A DNA stretch of 25,329 nt from an uncultured Blautia sp. Its GTDB lineage: Bacteria; Bacillota; Clostridia; Lachnospirales; Lachnospiraceae. The DNA is taken from contig URXG01000035.1 of assembly GCA_900551715.1 (NCBI GenBank), positions 1 to 25,329 on the forward strand, read 5' to 3'. A model generated the notes under the pieces. The model searched no databases. It worked only from the letters and a program-made list of their open reading frames with translations, and was not told the DNA's origin. Below, in pieces: positions 1-7,296 of the stretch. Position numbers and translations under genes: made by a program. Every line of letters begins with the position of its first letter. Position 1 is the first letter of the stretch.

Positions 1-2
1 GC

Positions 3-551
3 AACAAGACAGCAGAATTTGATGGCACAATCACCGCAAGAGGAGCAAGAAAAGCTGCAGGCTTTGTAAAATTCTGTGATGCATTTGATATCCCAGTCCT
101 TACACTTACCAACGTAACCGGATTTAAAGCAACTATCTGCAGCGAAAAGATGATAGCAAAATCCGTAGGTGAAATGGTACATTCTTTTGCTTCAGCCACT
201 GTTCCAAAAGTTAATGTGATCATTGGCAAAGCGTATGGTACTGCTTATGTTGCAATGAATAGTAAATCAATTGGTGCAGATCTTGTATATGCATGGGATA
301 ATGCAGAGATCGGTATGATGGATGCTTCTCTGGCAGCCAAGATCATGTATGCCGGTGCAGACGCTTCCGTCCTTAACGAAAAAGCCGCTGCTTACAGAGA
401 ACTGCAGTCTGGCGTGGAATCTGCCGCAGCAAGAGGTTATGTAGATACTGTGATCGCTCCGGAAGATACACGTAAATATGTGATCGGAGCATTTGAGATG
501 CTGTTCACAAAGAGAGAAGACCGTCCAACCAAAAAACATGGAACAGTCTAA
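3..551 (+). CDS. Acyl-CoA carboxyltransferase subunit (MmdA/12S-like), 5' truncated by window edge
   Basis: The C-terminal 182 residues of a crotonase-fold carboxyltransferase are visible; the frame is open from base 3, so the N-terminal half lies outside the window. Family members (methylmalonyl-CoA decarboxylase alpha, propionyl-CoA carboxylase beta, transcarboxylase 12S) move CO2 between an acyl-CoA and biotin. Supporting signatures are FCDAFDIPVLTL, ATVPKVNVI, KAYGTAYVAMNSK, GADLVYAW-NAEI, and the typical ending RGYVDTVI-P-DTR and KREDRPTKKHG. Compared from memory with methylmalonyl/propionyl enzymes, the usual PGFLPGTxQE-GGIIRHGAK stretch is replaced by a shorter TGFKATICSE-KMIAKSVGE, and YGGAY reads YGTAY, so the acyl-CoA substrate is uncertain. 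It is the first visible gene of an operon with OadG-, biotin carrier- and OadB-type genes, 13 nt upstream of the next start. The family is sure; the substrate is inference. Confidence 0.88.
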   Translation, partial: NKTAEFDGTITARGARKAAGFVKFCDAFDIPVLTLTNVTGFKATICSEKMIAKSVGEMVHSFASATVPKVNVIIGKAYGTAYVAMNSKSIGADLVYAWDNAEIGMMDASLAAKIMYAGADASVLNEKAAAYRELQSGVESAAARGYVDTVIAPEDTRKYVIGAFEMLFTKREDRPTKKHGTV

Positions 552-564
552 GTGAGGTGAGCAT

Positions 565-1308
565 ATGAATCAGATGTTAAAAAAAGCCTCCTCTGTGTGC
601 ACTGCGTTGTTCTGTGCAGCTTCTCTGACATTTTCCGGTACTTCCATGGTCATGGCAGCAGACAAAATGGATGATACTACCAAAACCCAGATTGAAAGTT
701 ATGCCGAGAATCTAACACAGTCAATTATTTCTCTGAGTGAAGATCAGATTTCAGCATATGCAGAATCCGGTGATGATTTTACAGAAAATGCCATGACTGC
801 ATGGACTGCTGTAAAAGATGAAGTAGGAGAAATGAAAGAAATAGGTACTGTAGAGGTAGAATATTCCGATAATGAATACACTGCAGTTGTACCTGTTGAG
901 TTCGCAGATGAAGATGTAGAATTTACTTATGTAGTTGATGATACACTTACCCCTGCTTCCGTTGCAATAGATATTCAGTATTCTTTCGGAACCACCATGA
1001 AAAACGCTGCACTGAATACTCTTATGGGTATCGGAACTGTATTTGTGATCCTGGTAATGCTGATTTTCCTTATCTCTCTGTTCAGATTTATTCCAGGCTC
1101 AGGAGCATATCAGGCAAAAGCCAAAAAGTCTTCAGAACCGGTACCGGCTGTAGCTCCTGTACCTGTTGTGGCACCCACAGCTGTGGAAACTACAGATGAT
1201 AAGGAACTGATTGCAGTTATTGCGGCAGCTATTGCAGCAGCAGAAGGAACTTCAACAGACGGATTTGTTGTTCGTTCCATCCGTAAGATCAATCGAAAAA
1301 AAAGATAA
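565..1308 (+). CDS. OadG-like gamma/delta subunit of Na+-pumping decarboxylase with N-terminal exported domain
   Basis: A 247-aa membrane protein that should anchor and assemble the sodium-pump decarboxylase. Residues 1-31 look like a signal peptide (KK, then hydrophobic, ending MVMAADK). Residues 35-145 form an acidic, presumably extracytoplasmic domain resembling DUF3887-type domains. One membrane helix follows at about 150-175 (MGIGTVFVILVMLIFLISLF), then a Pro/Ala/Val-rich linker. The C-terminus, DDKELIAVIAAAIAAAEG and STDGFVVRSIR, is the hallmark tail of OadG/MmdD-type subunits. Ordinary OadG proteins are under about 130 aa, so the exported front domain is the odd part. The RBS is AGTGAGGTGAG just before ATG 565. 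Position between the carboxyltransferase and the biotin carrier supports the assignment. Confidence in the tail is high; the function of the front domain is unknown. Confidence 0.88.
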   Translation: MNQMLKKASSVCTALFCAASLTFSGTSMVMAADKMDDTTKTQIESYAENLTQSIISLSEDQISAYAESGDDFTENAMTAWTAVKDEVGEMKEIGTVEVEYSDNEYTAVVPVEFADEDVEFTYVVDDTLTPASVAIDIQYSFGTTMKNAALNTLMGIGTVFVILVMLIFLISLFRFIPGSGAYQAKAKKSSEPVPAVAPVPVVAPTAVETTDDKELIAVIAAAIAAAEGTSTDGFVVRSIRKINRKKR

Positions 1309-1336
1309 ATGACCATCTATTTAGGAGGATTATAAA

Positions 1337-1705
1337 ATGAAAAGTTATACAATCACTGTAAACGGAACAGCATATGAAGTAACTGTAGAAGAAACCGGAA
1401 GCGTTTCTGCTCCTGTAGCTGCAGCAGCTCCTGTGGCAGCACCAAAAGCAGCTCCGGCACCTAAGGCAGCAGCACCGGCAGCAGGCACCGGTGCAGTTAA
1501 AGTAACTGCATCAGTACCAGGCAAAGTTCTGAAAATCGTAGCATCAGCAGGACAGGCTGTAAAAGCCGGAGACAGCATCATTATCCTGGAATCCATGAAA
1601 ATGGAAATCCCGGTTGTTGCTCCTCAGGATGGTACTGTAGCCAGCATTGATACCTCTGAAGGTGCATCCGTAGAAAACGGAGATACTCTGGCTACAATGA
1701 ACTAG
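1337..1705 (+). CDS. Biotin carboxyl carrier protein of the decarboxylase complex
   Basis: A 122-aa carrier that shuttles biotin-bound CO2 between carboxyltransferase and membrane subunits. Residues 1-20 match the short N-terminal strand segment typical of MmdC/GcdC carriers (YTITVNGTAYEVTVEE). A flexible Ala/Pro-rich linker runs about 26-52, and the biotinyl domain covers about 53-122. The biotinylation motif ESMKMEIPV places the acceptor lysine at K88. The RBS TAGGAGG (about 1321-1327) is well spaced before ATG 1337. It lies 28 nt after the OadG-like gene and 16 nt before the beta subunit. Because the 5S-type carboxyltransferase downstream has no biotinyl domain of its own, this carrier probably serves both carboxyltransferases (inference). 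Confidence 0.95.
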   Translation: MKSYTITVNGTAYEVTVEETGSVSAPVAAAAPVAAPKAAPAPKAAAPAAGTGAVKVTASVPGKVLKIVASAGQAVKAGDSIIILESMKMEIPVVAPQDGTVASIDTSEGASVENGDTLATMN

Positions 1706-1721
1706 GACGGGAGGTAATCAG

Positions 1722-2870
1722 ATGTCTTATGTAACAGAAACCCTGTCCAACCTGATCCATCAGACTGCATTTTTCAACCTTACCTGGGGAAACTATCTGA
1801 TGATCGCTGTGGCGTGTGTATTCTTATTCCTTGCAATCAAAAAAGGCTTTGAGCCACTTCTTCTGGTTCCGATTGCTTTTGGTATGCTTCTGGTAAATAT
1901 TTACCCGGATATCATGGCAAGCCCGGAAGATATGTCCAATGGTGTAGGTGGACTTCTGCATTACTTTTACCTGCTTGATGAGTGGAGTATTCTTCCTTCC
2001 CTTATTTTCATGGGTGTTGGTGCCATGACTGACTTCGGTCCTCTCATCGCTAACCCGAAGAGTTTCCTTCTTGGTGCAGCTGCACAGCTTGGTATTTATG
2101 TTGCTTACTTCCTTGCGATCTTCCTTGGATTTAACGGAAAAGCAGCAGCAGCTATCTCCATTATCGGTGGTGCTGATGGTCCTACTTCCATTTTCCTTGC
2201 CGGTAAACTTGGTCAGGCTTCCCTTATGGGACCTATTGCAGTGGCAGCGTATTCCTACATGTCACTGGTTCCCATCATTCAGCCTCCGATCATGAAACTC
2301 TGTACAACAGAAAAAGAACGTAAGATCAAAATGGATCAGCTTCGTCCTGTATCCAAACTGGAAAAAATCCTGTTCCCTATCGTTATCACCATCGTTGTGT
2401 GTCTGATTCTTCCTACAACAGCACCGCTGGTAGGTATGCTGATGCTTGGTAACCTGTTTCGCGAGTCCGGTGTTGTTAAACAGCTGACAGAAACAGCATC
2501 CAATGCTCTTATGTATATCGTAGTTATCCTTCTGGGTACTTCTGTAGGAGCTTCCACAAGTGCAGAAGCATTCCTGAATGTAGATACACTGAAGATCGTT
2601 GTTCTTGGTCTTGTAGCATTTGCGTTTGGTACTTTTGGTGGATGTATGCTTGGTAAACTGATGTGCAAACTTTCCGGAGGAAAGATCAACCCGCTGATCG
2701 GTTCTGCCGGTGTATCTGCTGTGCCTATGGCAGCTCGTGTTTCCCAGAAGGTCGGTGCAGAAGCAGATCCTACTAATTTCCTGCTGATGCATGCCATGGG
2801 GCCAAACGTTGCCGGTGTTATCGGTACTGCTGTAGCAGCCGGAACCTTTATGGCTATCTTTGGAGTTTAA
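1722..2870 (+). CDS. oadB: Na+-translocating decarboxylase beta subunit (OadB/MmdB/GcdB family)
   Basis: A 382-aa polytopic membrane protein of the usual family length. This subunit decarboxylates carboxybiotin and couples it to export of about two Na+ per CO2. Landmarks are GGADGPTSIFLAGKL (residues about 150-164), which contains the conserved Asp used in Na+ binding; the second half repeat NPLIGSAGVSAVPMAARVSQ (about 325-344), with the conserved Ser; and HAMGPNVAGVIGTAVAAG near the C-terminus. About nine to eleven hydrophobic helices can be traced. The RBS is GGGAGG (about 1709-1714) before ATG 1722. The gene name follows the best-known family member; which decarboxylase it completes depends on the carboxyltransferase partner, and this operon carries two. 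Confidence 0.95.
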   Translation: MSYVTETLSNLIHQTAFFNLTWGNYLMIAVACVFLFLAIKKGFEPLLLVPIAFGMLLVNIYPDIMASPEDMSNGVGGLLHYFYLLDEWSILPSLIFMGVGAMTDFGPLIANPKSFLLGAAAQLGIYVAYFLAIFLGFNGKAAAAISIIGGADGPTSIFLAGKLGQASLMGPIAVAAYSYMSLVPIIQPPIMKLCTTEKERKIKMDQLRPVSKLEKILFPIVITIVVCLILPTTAPLVGMLMLGNLFRESGVVKQLTETASNALMYIVVILLGTSVGASTSAEAFLNVDTLKIVVLGLVAFAFGTFGGCMLGKLMCKLSGGKINPLIGSAGVSAVPMAARVSQKVGAEADPTNFLLMHAMGPNVAGVIGTAVAAGTFMAIFGV

Positions 2871-2930
2871 TCTGCCCTGAAGCACTTAATGAATCAAACT
2901 TCCTTATAAAAATAAACAAGGAGAAAAATA

Positions 2931-4343
2931 ATGGCTGAATTAGAAAAAAAACCTGTAAAAATCGTGGAAACCGTTCTTCGTGATGCACATCAGTCCCTGA
3001 TTGCAACCAGACTGACCACAGAACAGATGCTTCCAATTATTGATAAAATGGACAAAGTCGGCTACCATGCAGTAGAATGCTGGGGTGGCGCAACATTTGA
3101 TGCATCCCTTCGTTTTCTGAAAGAAGACCCATGGGAAAGACTTCGTAAATTACGTGACGGATTCAAAAATACCAAACTTCAGATGCTGTTTCGTGGACAG
3201 AATATCTTGGGATATCGTCCATATGCTGATGATGTTGTTGAATATTTTGTACAGAAATCCGCAGCAAACGGAATCGATATCATCCGTATCTTTGACTGTC
3301 TGAATGATATGCGTAACCTTCAGACAGCAGTAAAAGCAGCAAACAAAGAAAAAGCTCATGCACAGGTGGCACTTTCCTATACACTTGGTGATGCGTATAC
3401 TCTTGATTACTGGGTAAATATTGCAAAACAGATCGAAGAAATGGGTGCAGATTCCATCTGTATCAAAGATATGGCAGGACTTCTCCTTCCATATAAAGCA
3501 ACTGAACTTGTAGGTGCACTGAAAGATGCTGTCAAGATTCCGATTGATCTGCATACACATTATACTTCCGGTGTTGCTTCCATGACATATATGAAAGCAG
3601 TAGAAGCAGGAGTAGATATCATTGATACAGCAATCTCCCCATTTGCACTGGGAACTTCCCAACCTGCAACAGAAGTTATGGTTGAAACTTTCAAAGGAAC
3701 TCCTTATGATACAGGATTTGACCAGAATCTTCTTGCTGAGATCGCTGACTACTTCCGTCCGATTCGTGATGACGCTCTTGACAGCGGCCTTCTCAATCCA
3801 AAGAACCTTGGTGTCAACATCAAGACTCTTCTGTATCAGGTACCAGGTGGAATGCTTTCCAACCTGACCTCTCAGCTGAAAGAACAGCACGCAGAAGACA
3901 AATTTTATGATGTGCTGGAAGAAGTTCCGAAGGTTCGTAAAGACCTTGGTGAGCCACCACTGGTTACACCTTCTTCTCAGATCGTTGGAACTCAGGCTGT
4001 GTTTAACGTTCTTATGGGCGAAAGATACAAAATGGTTACCAAAGAAACCAAAGATATTCTTCTTGGAAAATACGGTGCTACTGTAAAACCATTTAATGAA
4101 GAAGTGCAGAAGAAGTGTATTGGTGATGCTGAACCTATCACCTGCAGACCTGCAGACCTTCTCGACAACGAGATGGATAAACTTGAAAAAGAAGTAGCTC
4201 CATACAAAGAACAGGATGAAGATGTTCTGTCCTATGCACTGTTCCCACAGGTTGCTACTGATTTCTTTAAATACCGCCAGGCACAGGAGAAAAAAATAGA
4301 CGAAAAAGTGGCAGACACAGAAAACGGAGCGTATCCGGTATAA
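2931..4343 (+). CDS. oadA: 5S/oxaloacetate decarboxylase alpha-type carboxyltransferase (pyruvate carboxylase subunit B-like), no biotinyl domain
   Basis: A 470-aa TIM-barrel carboxyltransferase of the oxaloacetate decarboxylase alpha / transcarboxylase 5S / pyruvate carboxylase family; it exchanges CO2 between oxaloacetate (or pyruvate) and biotin. The metal site is visible: RDAHQS (D18), the carbamylated lysine in CIKDMAG (K179) and LHTHYTSG (H208, H210). FRGQN-LGYRPYADD and IFDCLNDMRN are family signatures. The conserved C-terminal domain runs through TPSSQIVGTQAVFNVL. The protein ends without an MKM biotinylation site, unlike Klebsiella OadA, so it must use the separate carrier encoded at 1337-1705 (inference). 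RBS AAGGAG precedes ATG 2931. It is the last gene of the operon, followed by a hairpin terminator. The symbol is assigned by family and could equally be pycB. Confidence 0.93.
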   Translation: MAELEKKPVKIVETVLRDAHQSLIATRLTTEQMLPIIDKMDKVGYHAVECWGGATFDASLRFLKEDPWERLRKLRDGFKNTKLQMLFRGQNILGYRPYADDVVEYFVQKSAANGIDIIRIFDCLNDMRNLQTAVKAANKEKAHAQVALSYTLGDAYTLDYWVNIAKQIEEMGADSICIKDMAGLLLPYKATELVGALKDAVKIPIDLHTHYTSGVASMTYMKAVEAGVDIIDTAISPFALGTSQPATEVMVETFKGTPYDTGFDQNLLAEIADYFRPIRDDALDSGLLNPKNLGVNIKTLLYQVPGGMLSNLTSQLKEQHAEDKFYDVLEEVPKVRKDLGEPPLVTPSSQIVGTQAVFNVLMGERYKMVTKETKDILLGKYGATVKPFNEEVQKKCIGDAEPITCRPADLLDNEMDKLEKEVAPYKEQDEDVLSYALFPQVATDFFKYRQAQEKKIDEKVADTENGAYPV

Positions 4344-4352
4344 GATTCACAA

Positions 4353-4388
4353 GGACCCGTCAGAAACTCTGGCGGGTCTGTTTGATTT
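4353..4388 (+). terminator. Rho-independent terminator ending the decarboxylase operon
   Basis: A 12-bp stem pairs 4353-4364 with 4368-4379 (two G-U wobbles) around a 3-nt loop. It is followed by GTTTGATTT, a modest U-rich tract. It lies 9 nt past the stop of the 5S-type gene. Confidence 0.8.
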
Positions 4389-4482
4389 ATGGTAATATAC
4401 CTGTAAGAGATTATAAAACGGTAACTGTGAGGGTACTGAACGGCTACATAAAAACTTATGAATTTCACAGGAAGGAAAACTT

Positions 4483-5724
4483 ATGAACAAAGTTATCATC
4501 GTAGGAGGCGGTGCAGCCGGCATGCTTGCCGGAATTATTGCAGCCAGAAACGGATGCCAGGTAGTTCTTTATGAAAAAAATGAAAAACTGGGCAAAAAAA
4601 TATTCATCACAGGAAAAGGCAGATGTAATGTAACAAACAACTGTGATCCGGAGGAGCTTTTGCAGGCAGTAAAAAGCAACAATAAATTTCTTTACAGCGC
4701 CTTTTATTCCTTTAATAGCCAGGATATGATGGCTCTTCTGGAAGAAGCAGGTGTTCCCCTCAAGACAGAACGGGGCAATCGTGTTTTTCCTTTATCTGAT
4801 CATTCTTCAGATATTATCCGGGGGCTGGAACGACTTCTTCACAGATATGATGTTCATATCAGACTCCGGAAAGAAGTTCAGGAAATTCTGATCGAAGATG
4901 GCAGGGCAGTAGGCATACGCCTGAAGGACGGTTACAAAGACAGAGCACAGACAGTCGTCGTAGCTACAGGAGGTCTCTCTTATCCTACTACAGGTTCTAC
5001 AGGAGATGGATACCGTTTTGCCAGAGAGACAGGACATACTGTTACAGATTGCATGCCTTCTCTCGTCCCCCTTACGGTCAGTGAAGACTATATAGGCGAA
5101 ATGGCAGGATTGTCTCTTCGCAATGTAGAACTGACCATCCGAAACGGAAAGAAAATCTTATATCAGGATTTTGGTGAAATGATGTTCACCCACAAAGGGA
5201 TCACCGGTCCATTGGTGCTCTCTGCCAGTTCGTCCATTGGCAAACAACTGAAAAAACAGGGAACACTGGAAGGATACATTGATCTGAAACCGGCTCTTTC
5301 TTCGGAGCAACTGGATGAACGAATCCTTCGGGAGTTTGAAAATGCCAAAAACAAACAATTCAAAAATGTAATCGGTGTCCTGTTCCCATCCTCACTGACT
5401 CCGGTGATCATCCGTCTTGGCGGAATCCCGGAAGACAAGGTAATTCATGAGATTTCCCGGGAGGAACGTCTGAATTTTGTTTCTATAATAAAGGCTTTTC
5501 CTTTTACTATTGATGGGCTTGGAGGCTACTCAGAGGCTGTTATTACCAAGGGCGGTATTTCTGTAAAAGAAATTAATCCCGGAACTATGGAATCAAAAAA
5601 GATCCCTCAGCTTTATTTTGCAGGAGAAGTACTGGATCTGGATGCTGTCACCGGCGGATATAATCTTCAAATCGCATGGTCTACCGGATATCTTGCCGGA
5701 ATGGCTGTCAGTGAAAATATATAA
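4483..5724 (+). CDS. HI0933/YhiN-family FAD-dependent oxidoreductase (BaiN-like)
   Basis: A 413-aa flavoprotein of the HI0933 family. An N-terminal Rossmann FAD-binding motif is clear (VGGGAAGMLAGIIAARNG, residues about 5-22), followed by the family motif GKGRCNVTNNC (about 45-55), a mid segment with ATGGLSYPTTGSTGDGY, and the C-terminal FAD closure YFAGEVLDLDAVTGGYNLQIAW-TGYLAG. The physiological reaction of most members is unknown. A Clostridium scindens relative named BaiN has been linked to bile-acid reduction, but family membership alone does not justify that role here. It starts a tight block with cmk, ispH and the S1 gene, an order I associate with Lachnospiraceae. RBS AAGGAAA precedes ATG 4483. 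Its promoter should lie in 4385-4470, but I could not pin one down. Confidence 0.9.
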   Translation: MNKVIIVGGGAAGMLAGIIAARNGCQVVLYEKNEKLGKKIFITGKGRCNVTNNCDPEELLQAVKSNNKFLYSAFYSFNSQDMMALLEEAGVPLKTERGNRVFPLSDHSSDIIRGLERLLHRYDVHIRLRKEVQEILIEDGRAVGIRLKDGYKDRAQTVVVATGGLSYPTTGSTGDGYRFARETGHTVTDCMPSLVPLTVSEDYIGEMAGLSLRNVELTIRNGKKILYQDFGEMMFTHKGITGPLVLSASSSIGKQLKKQGTLEGYIDLKPALSSEQLDERILREFENAKNKQFKNVIGVLFPSSLTPVIIRLGGIPEDKVIHEISREERLNFVSIIKAFPFTIDGLGGYSEAVITKGGISVKEINPGTMESKKIPQLYFAGEVLDLDAVTGGYNLQIAWSTGYLAGMAVSENI

Positions 5725-5742
5725 AATCTGGAGGAAATAATC

Positions 5743-6414
5743 ATGATACACAATATTGCGATTGACGGACCTGCAGGTGCAGGGAAAAGTACCATTGCCA
5801 AAAAAGTTGCCAAAGAGCTTTCCTGTGTTTATGTAGATACAGGAGCAATGTACCGGGCTATGGCACTGTATCTTTTAAGACAGAAGGTATCCAAGGAGAA
5901 TACTTCCGAGATTGGAACCACCTGTCAGAATGCAGATATTACCATTGAATACCAGGATGGAGTACAGATTGTTCTTCTGAACGGTGAAAACGTAAATGAA
6001 TTTCTCCGTACAGAAGAAGTAGGCAATATGGCTTCTGTCAGCTCTGCCGTACCGGAAGTAAGACAGAAACTCCTGAATCTTCAGCGAAAACTGGCTGCCA
6101 CCATGAGTGTGGTAATGGATGGAAGAGATATCGGAACTACCATACTTCCTGACGCAGAGGTCAAGATCTATCTTACTGCCAGCTCTCTTACAAGAGCCAG
6201 ACGCCGTTATCTGGAGCTGCAGGAAAAAGGCATTGACTGTAATCTTGAAGAGATACAGAAAGATATTGAAGAACGAGATGAGCGGGACATGAACCGCACT
6301 GTTTCTCCTCTGAAACAGGCAGAGGATGCAGTACTTGTGGATTCTTCTGATATGACCATTGAACAGGTTGTTTCCCATATTCTCGAAATCTATCATTCCA
6401 GAGTATCTGAATAG
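5743..6414 (+). CDS. cmk: Cytidylate kinase
   Basis: A 223-aa (d)CMP kinase of normal bacterial length that phosphorylates CMP/dCMP with ATP in the cytoplasm. The P-loop GPAGAGKST spans residues 9-17. The nucleoside monophosphate site is seen in YVDTGAMYRAMALYLL, and the catalytic core in DGRDIGTTILPDAEVKIYLTAS. The LID arginines lie in RDERDMNR, and the usual C-terminal VDSSDMTIEQV is present. RBS GGAGG is 19 nt after the flavoprotein stop, and ispH starts 16 nt downstream, so it is surely cotranscribed with both. Confidence 0.97.
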   Translation: MIHNIAIDGPAGAGKSTIAKKVAKELSCVYVDTGAMYRAMALYLLRQKVSKENTSEIGTTCQNADITIEYQDGVQIVLLNGENVNEFLRTEEVGNMASVSSAVPEVRQKLLNLQRKLAATMSVVMDGRDIGTTILPDAEVKIYLTASSLTRARRRYLELQEKGIDCNLEEIQKDIEERDERDMNRTVSPLKQAEDAVLVDSSDMTIEQVVSHILEIYHSRVSE

Positions 6415-6429
6415 TCAGGAGAAACTATT

Positions 6430-7296
6430 ATGAAAATAAAAGTAGCAGAAACAGCAGGATTCTGTTTCGGAGTAAAGAGAGCAGTGGACAAAGTCTATCA
6501 GCTGATCAAAGAGGGAAGTTCTCCTATTTACACCCTGGGACCTATCATACACAATGAAGAAGTAGTTGCAGATCTTGCCACCAGAGGTGTACAGGTAATC
6601 TCAGAAGATATGATACCTAAGCTTCATCAGGGAACTGTAGTAATCCGTTCTCATGGAGTAGGCAAACATATCTATCAGCTTCTTGAAAAAACAGACCTGG
6701 ATTATATTGATGTTACCTGTCCCTTTGTTCTCAAGATCCACCGCATTGTAGAACGAGAGAGTAATGCCGGAAAGCAGATCCTAATTTTTGGAGATCCCAA
6801 TCATCCGGAAGTAAAGGGTATCTGTGGCTGGTGCAATGGTCCTTATACTGTTTTGGCCTGCAGAGAAGAAGCAGAAAACTTTGTCCCTCTGGATGGAAAA
6901 GAAATATGTATCGTATCTCAGACGACATTTAATTACAACAAATTTAAAGAACTAGTTGAAATTCTCAGCAAAAAGAGGTATGATAATAATGTTTTAAATA
7001 TTAGCAATATTTTAAACACTATTTGTAACGCTACTGAAGAACGGCAGAAAGAAGCAAAAAACATAGCCGGAGAGGTAGACACTATGCTGGTCATCGGTGG
7101 CAGGTATAGTTCCAATACTCAAAAGCTGTTTGAAATATGCAAAGAGGAATGTGGAAATACTTACTATATACAAACACCTGTAGACTTGGATTCTGAAATG
7201 TTCCAATGCAGTAGTTATGTAGGTATTACAGCAGGGGCTTCCACCCCAAACAAAATTATTGAGGAGGTTCAAGAACATGTCAGAATTAAGTTTTGA
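6430..7296 (+). CDS. ispH: 4-hydroxy-3-methylbut-2-enyl diphosphate reductase (IspH/LytB)
   Basis: A 288-aa Fe-S enzyme that performs the last step of the MEP pathway, reducing HMBPP to IPP and DMAPP. The three cluster cysteines are C12 (AGFCFGVKRAV), C97 (DVTCPFV) and C199 (ICNATEERQ). Substrate-binding residues are H41 (GPIIHNEEV), SHGVG, H125 and catalytic E127 (DPNHPEVKG), plus GG-YSSNTQKL and GITAGASTPNKIIEEV. In many clostridia IspH is fused to ribosomal protein S1 in one polypeptide. Here the frame stops at TGA 7294-7296, and S1 starts in the +1 frame inside its last codons. The stretch around 6985-7020 is much more AT-rich than its surroundings and encodes a non-conserved surface segment (NVLNISNILN). 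Confidence 0.97.
   Translation: MKIKVAETAGFCFGVKRAVDKVYQLIKEGSSPIYTLGPIIHNEEVVADLATRGVQVISEDMIPKLHQGTVVIRSHGVGKHIYQLLEKTDLDYIDVTCPFVLKIHRIVERESNAGKQILIFGDPNHPEVKGICGWCNGPYTVLACREEAENFVPLDGKEICIVSQTTFNYNKFKELVEILSKKRYDNNVLNISNILNTICNATEERQKEAKNIAGEVDTMLVIGGRYSSNTQKLFEICKEECGNTYYIQTPVDLDSEMFQCSSYVGITAGASTPNKIIEEVQEHVRIKF

Noticed and set aside
2262..2885. Long minus-strand open frame opposite the OadB-type gene
   Set aside because: It mirrors the codon bias of a clear + strand gene; the product is Cys/His/Gln-rich, low quality, with no ribosome site or family signature.
3150..3890. Long minus-strand open frame opposite the 5S-type carboxyltransferase
   Set aside because: It is antisense to a fully conserved gene; the translation is Cys/Phe-rich and unlike a real protein.
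4451..4487. Repeated AAAACTTATGAA before the flavoprotein gene
   Set aside because: Two 12-nt copies are present, but the first ATG opens an out-of-frame, unlikely peptide; probably chance or a duplicated start region with no visible role.
7259..7276. TTG start for ribosomal protein S1
   Set aside because: The ribosome site lies downstream of this TTG and points to ATG 7277.
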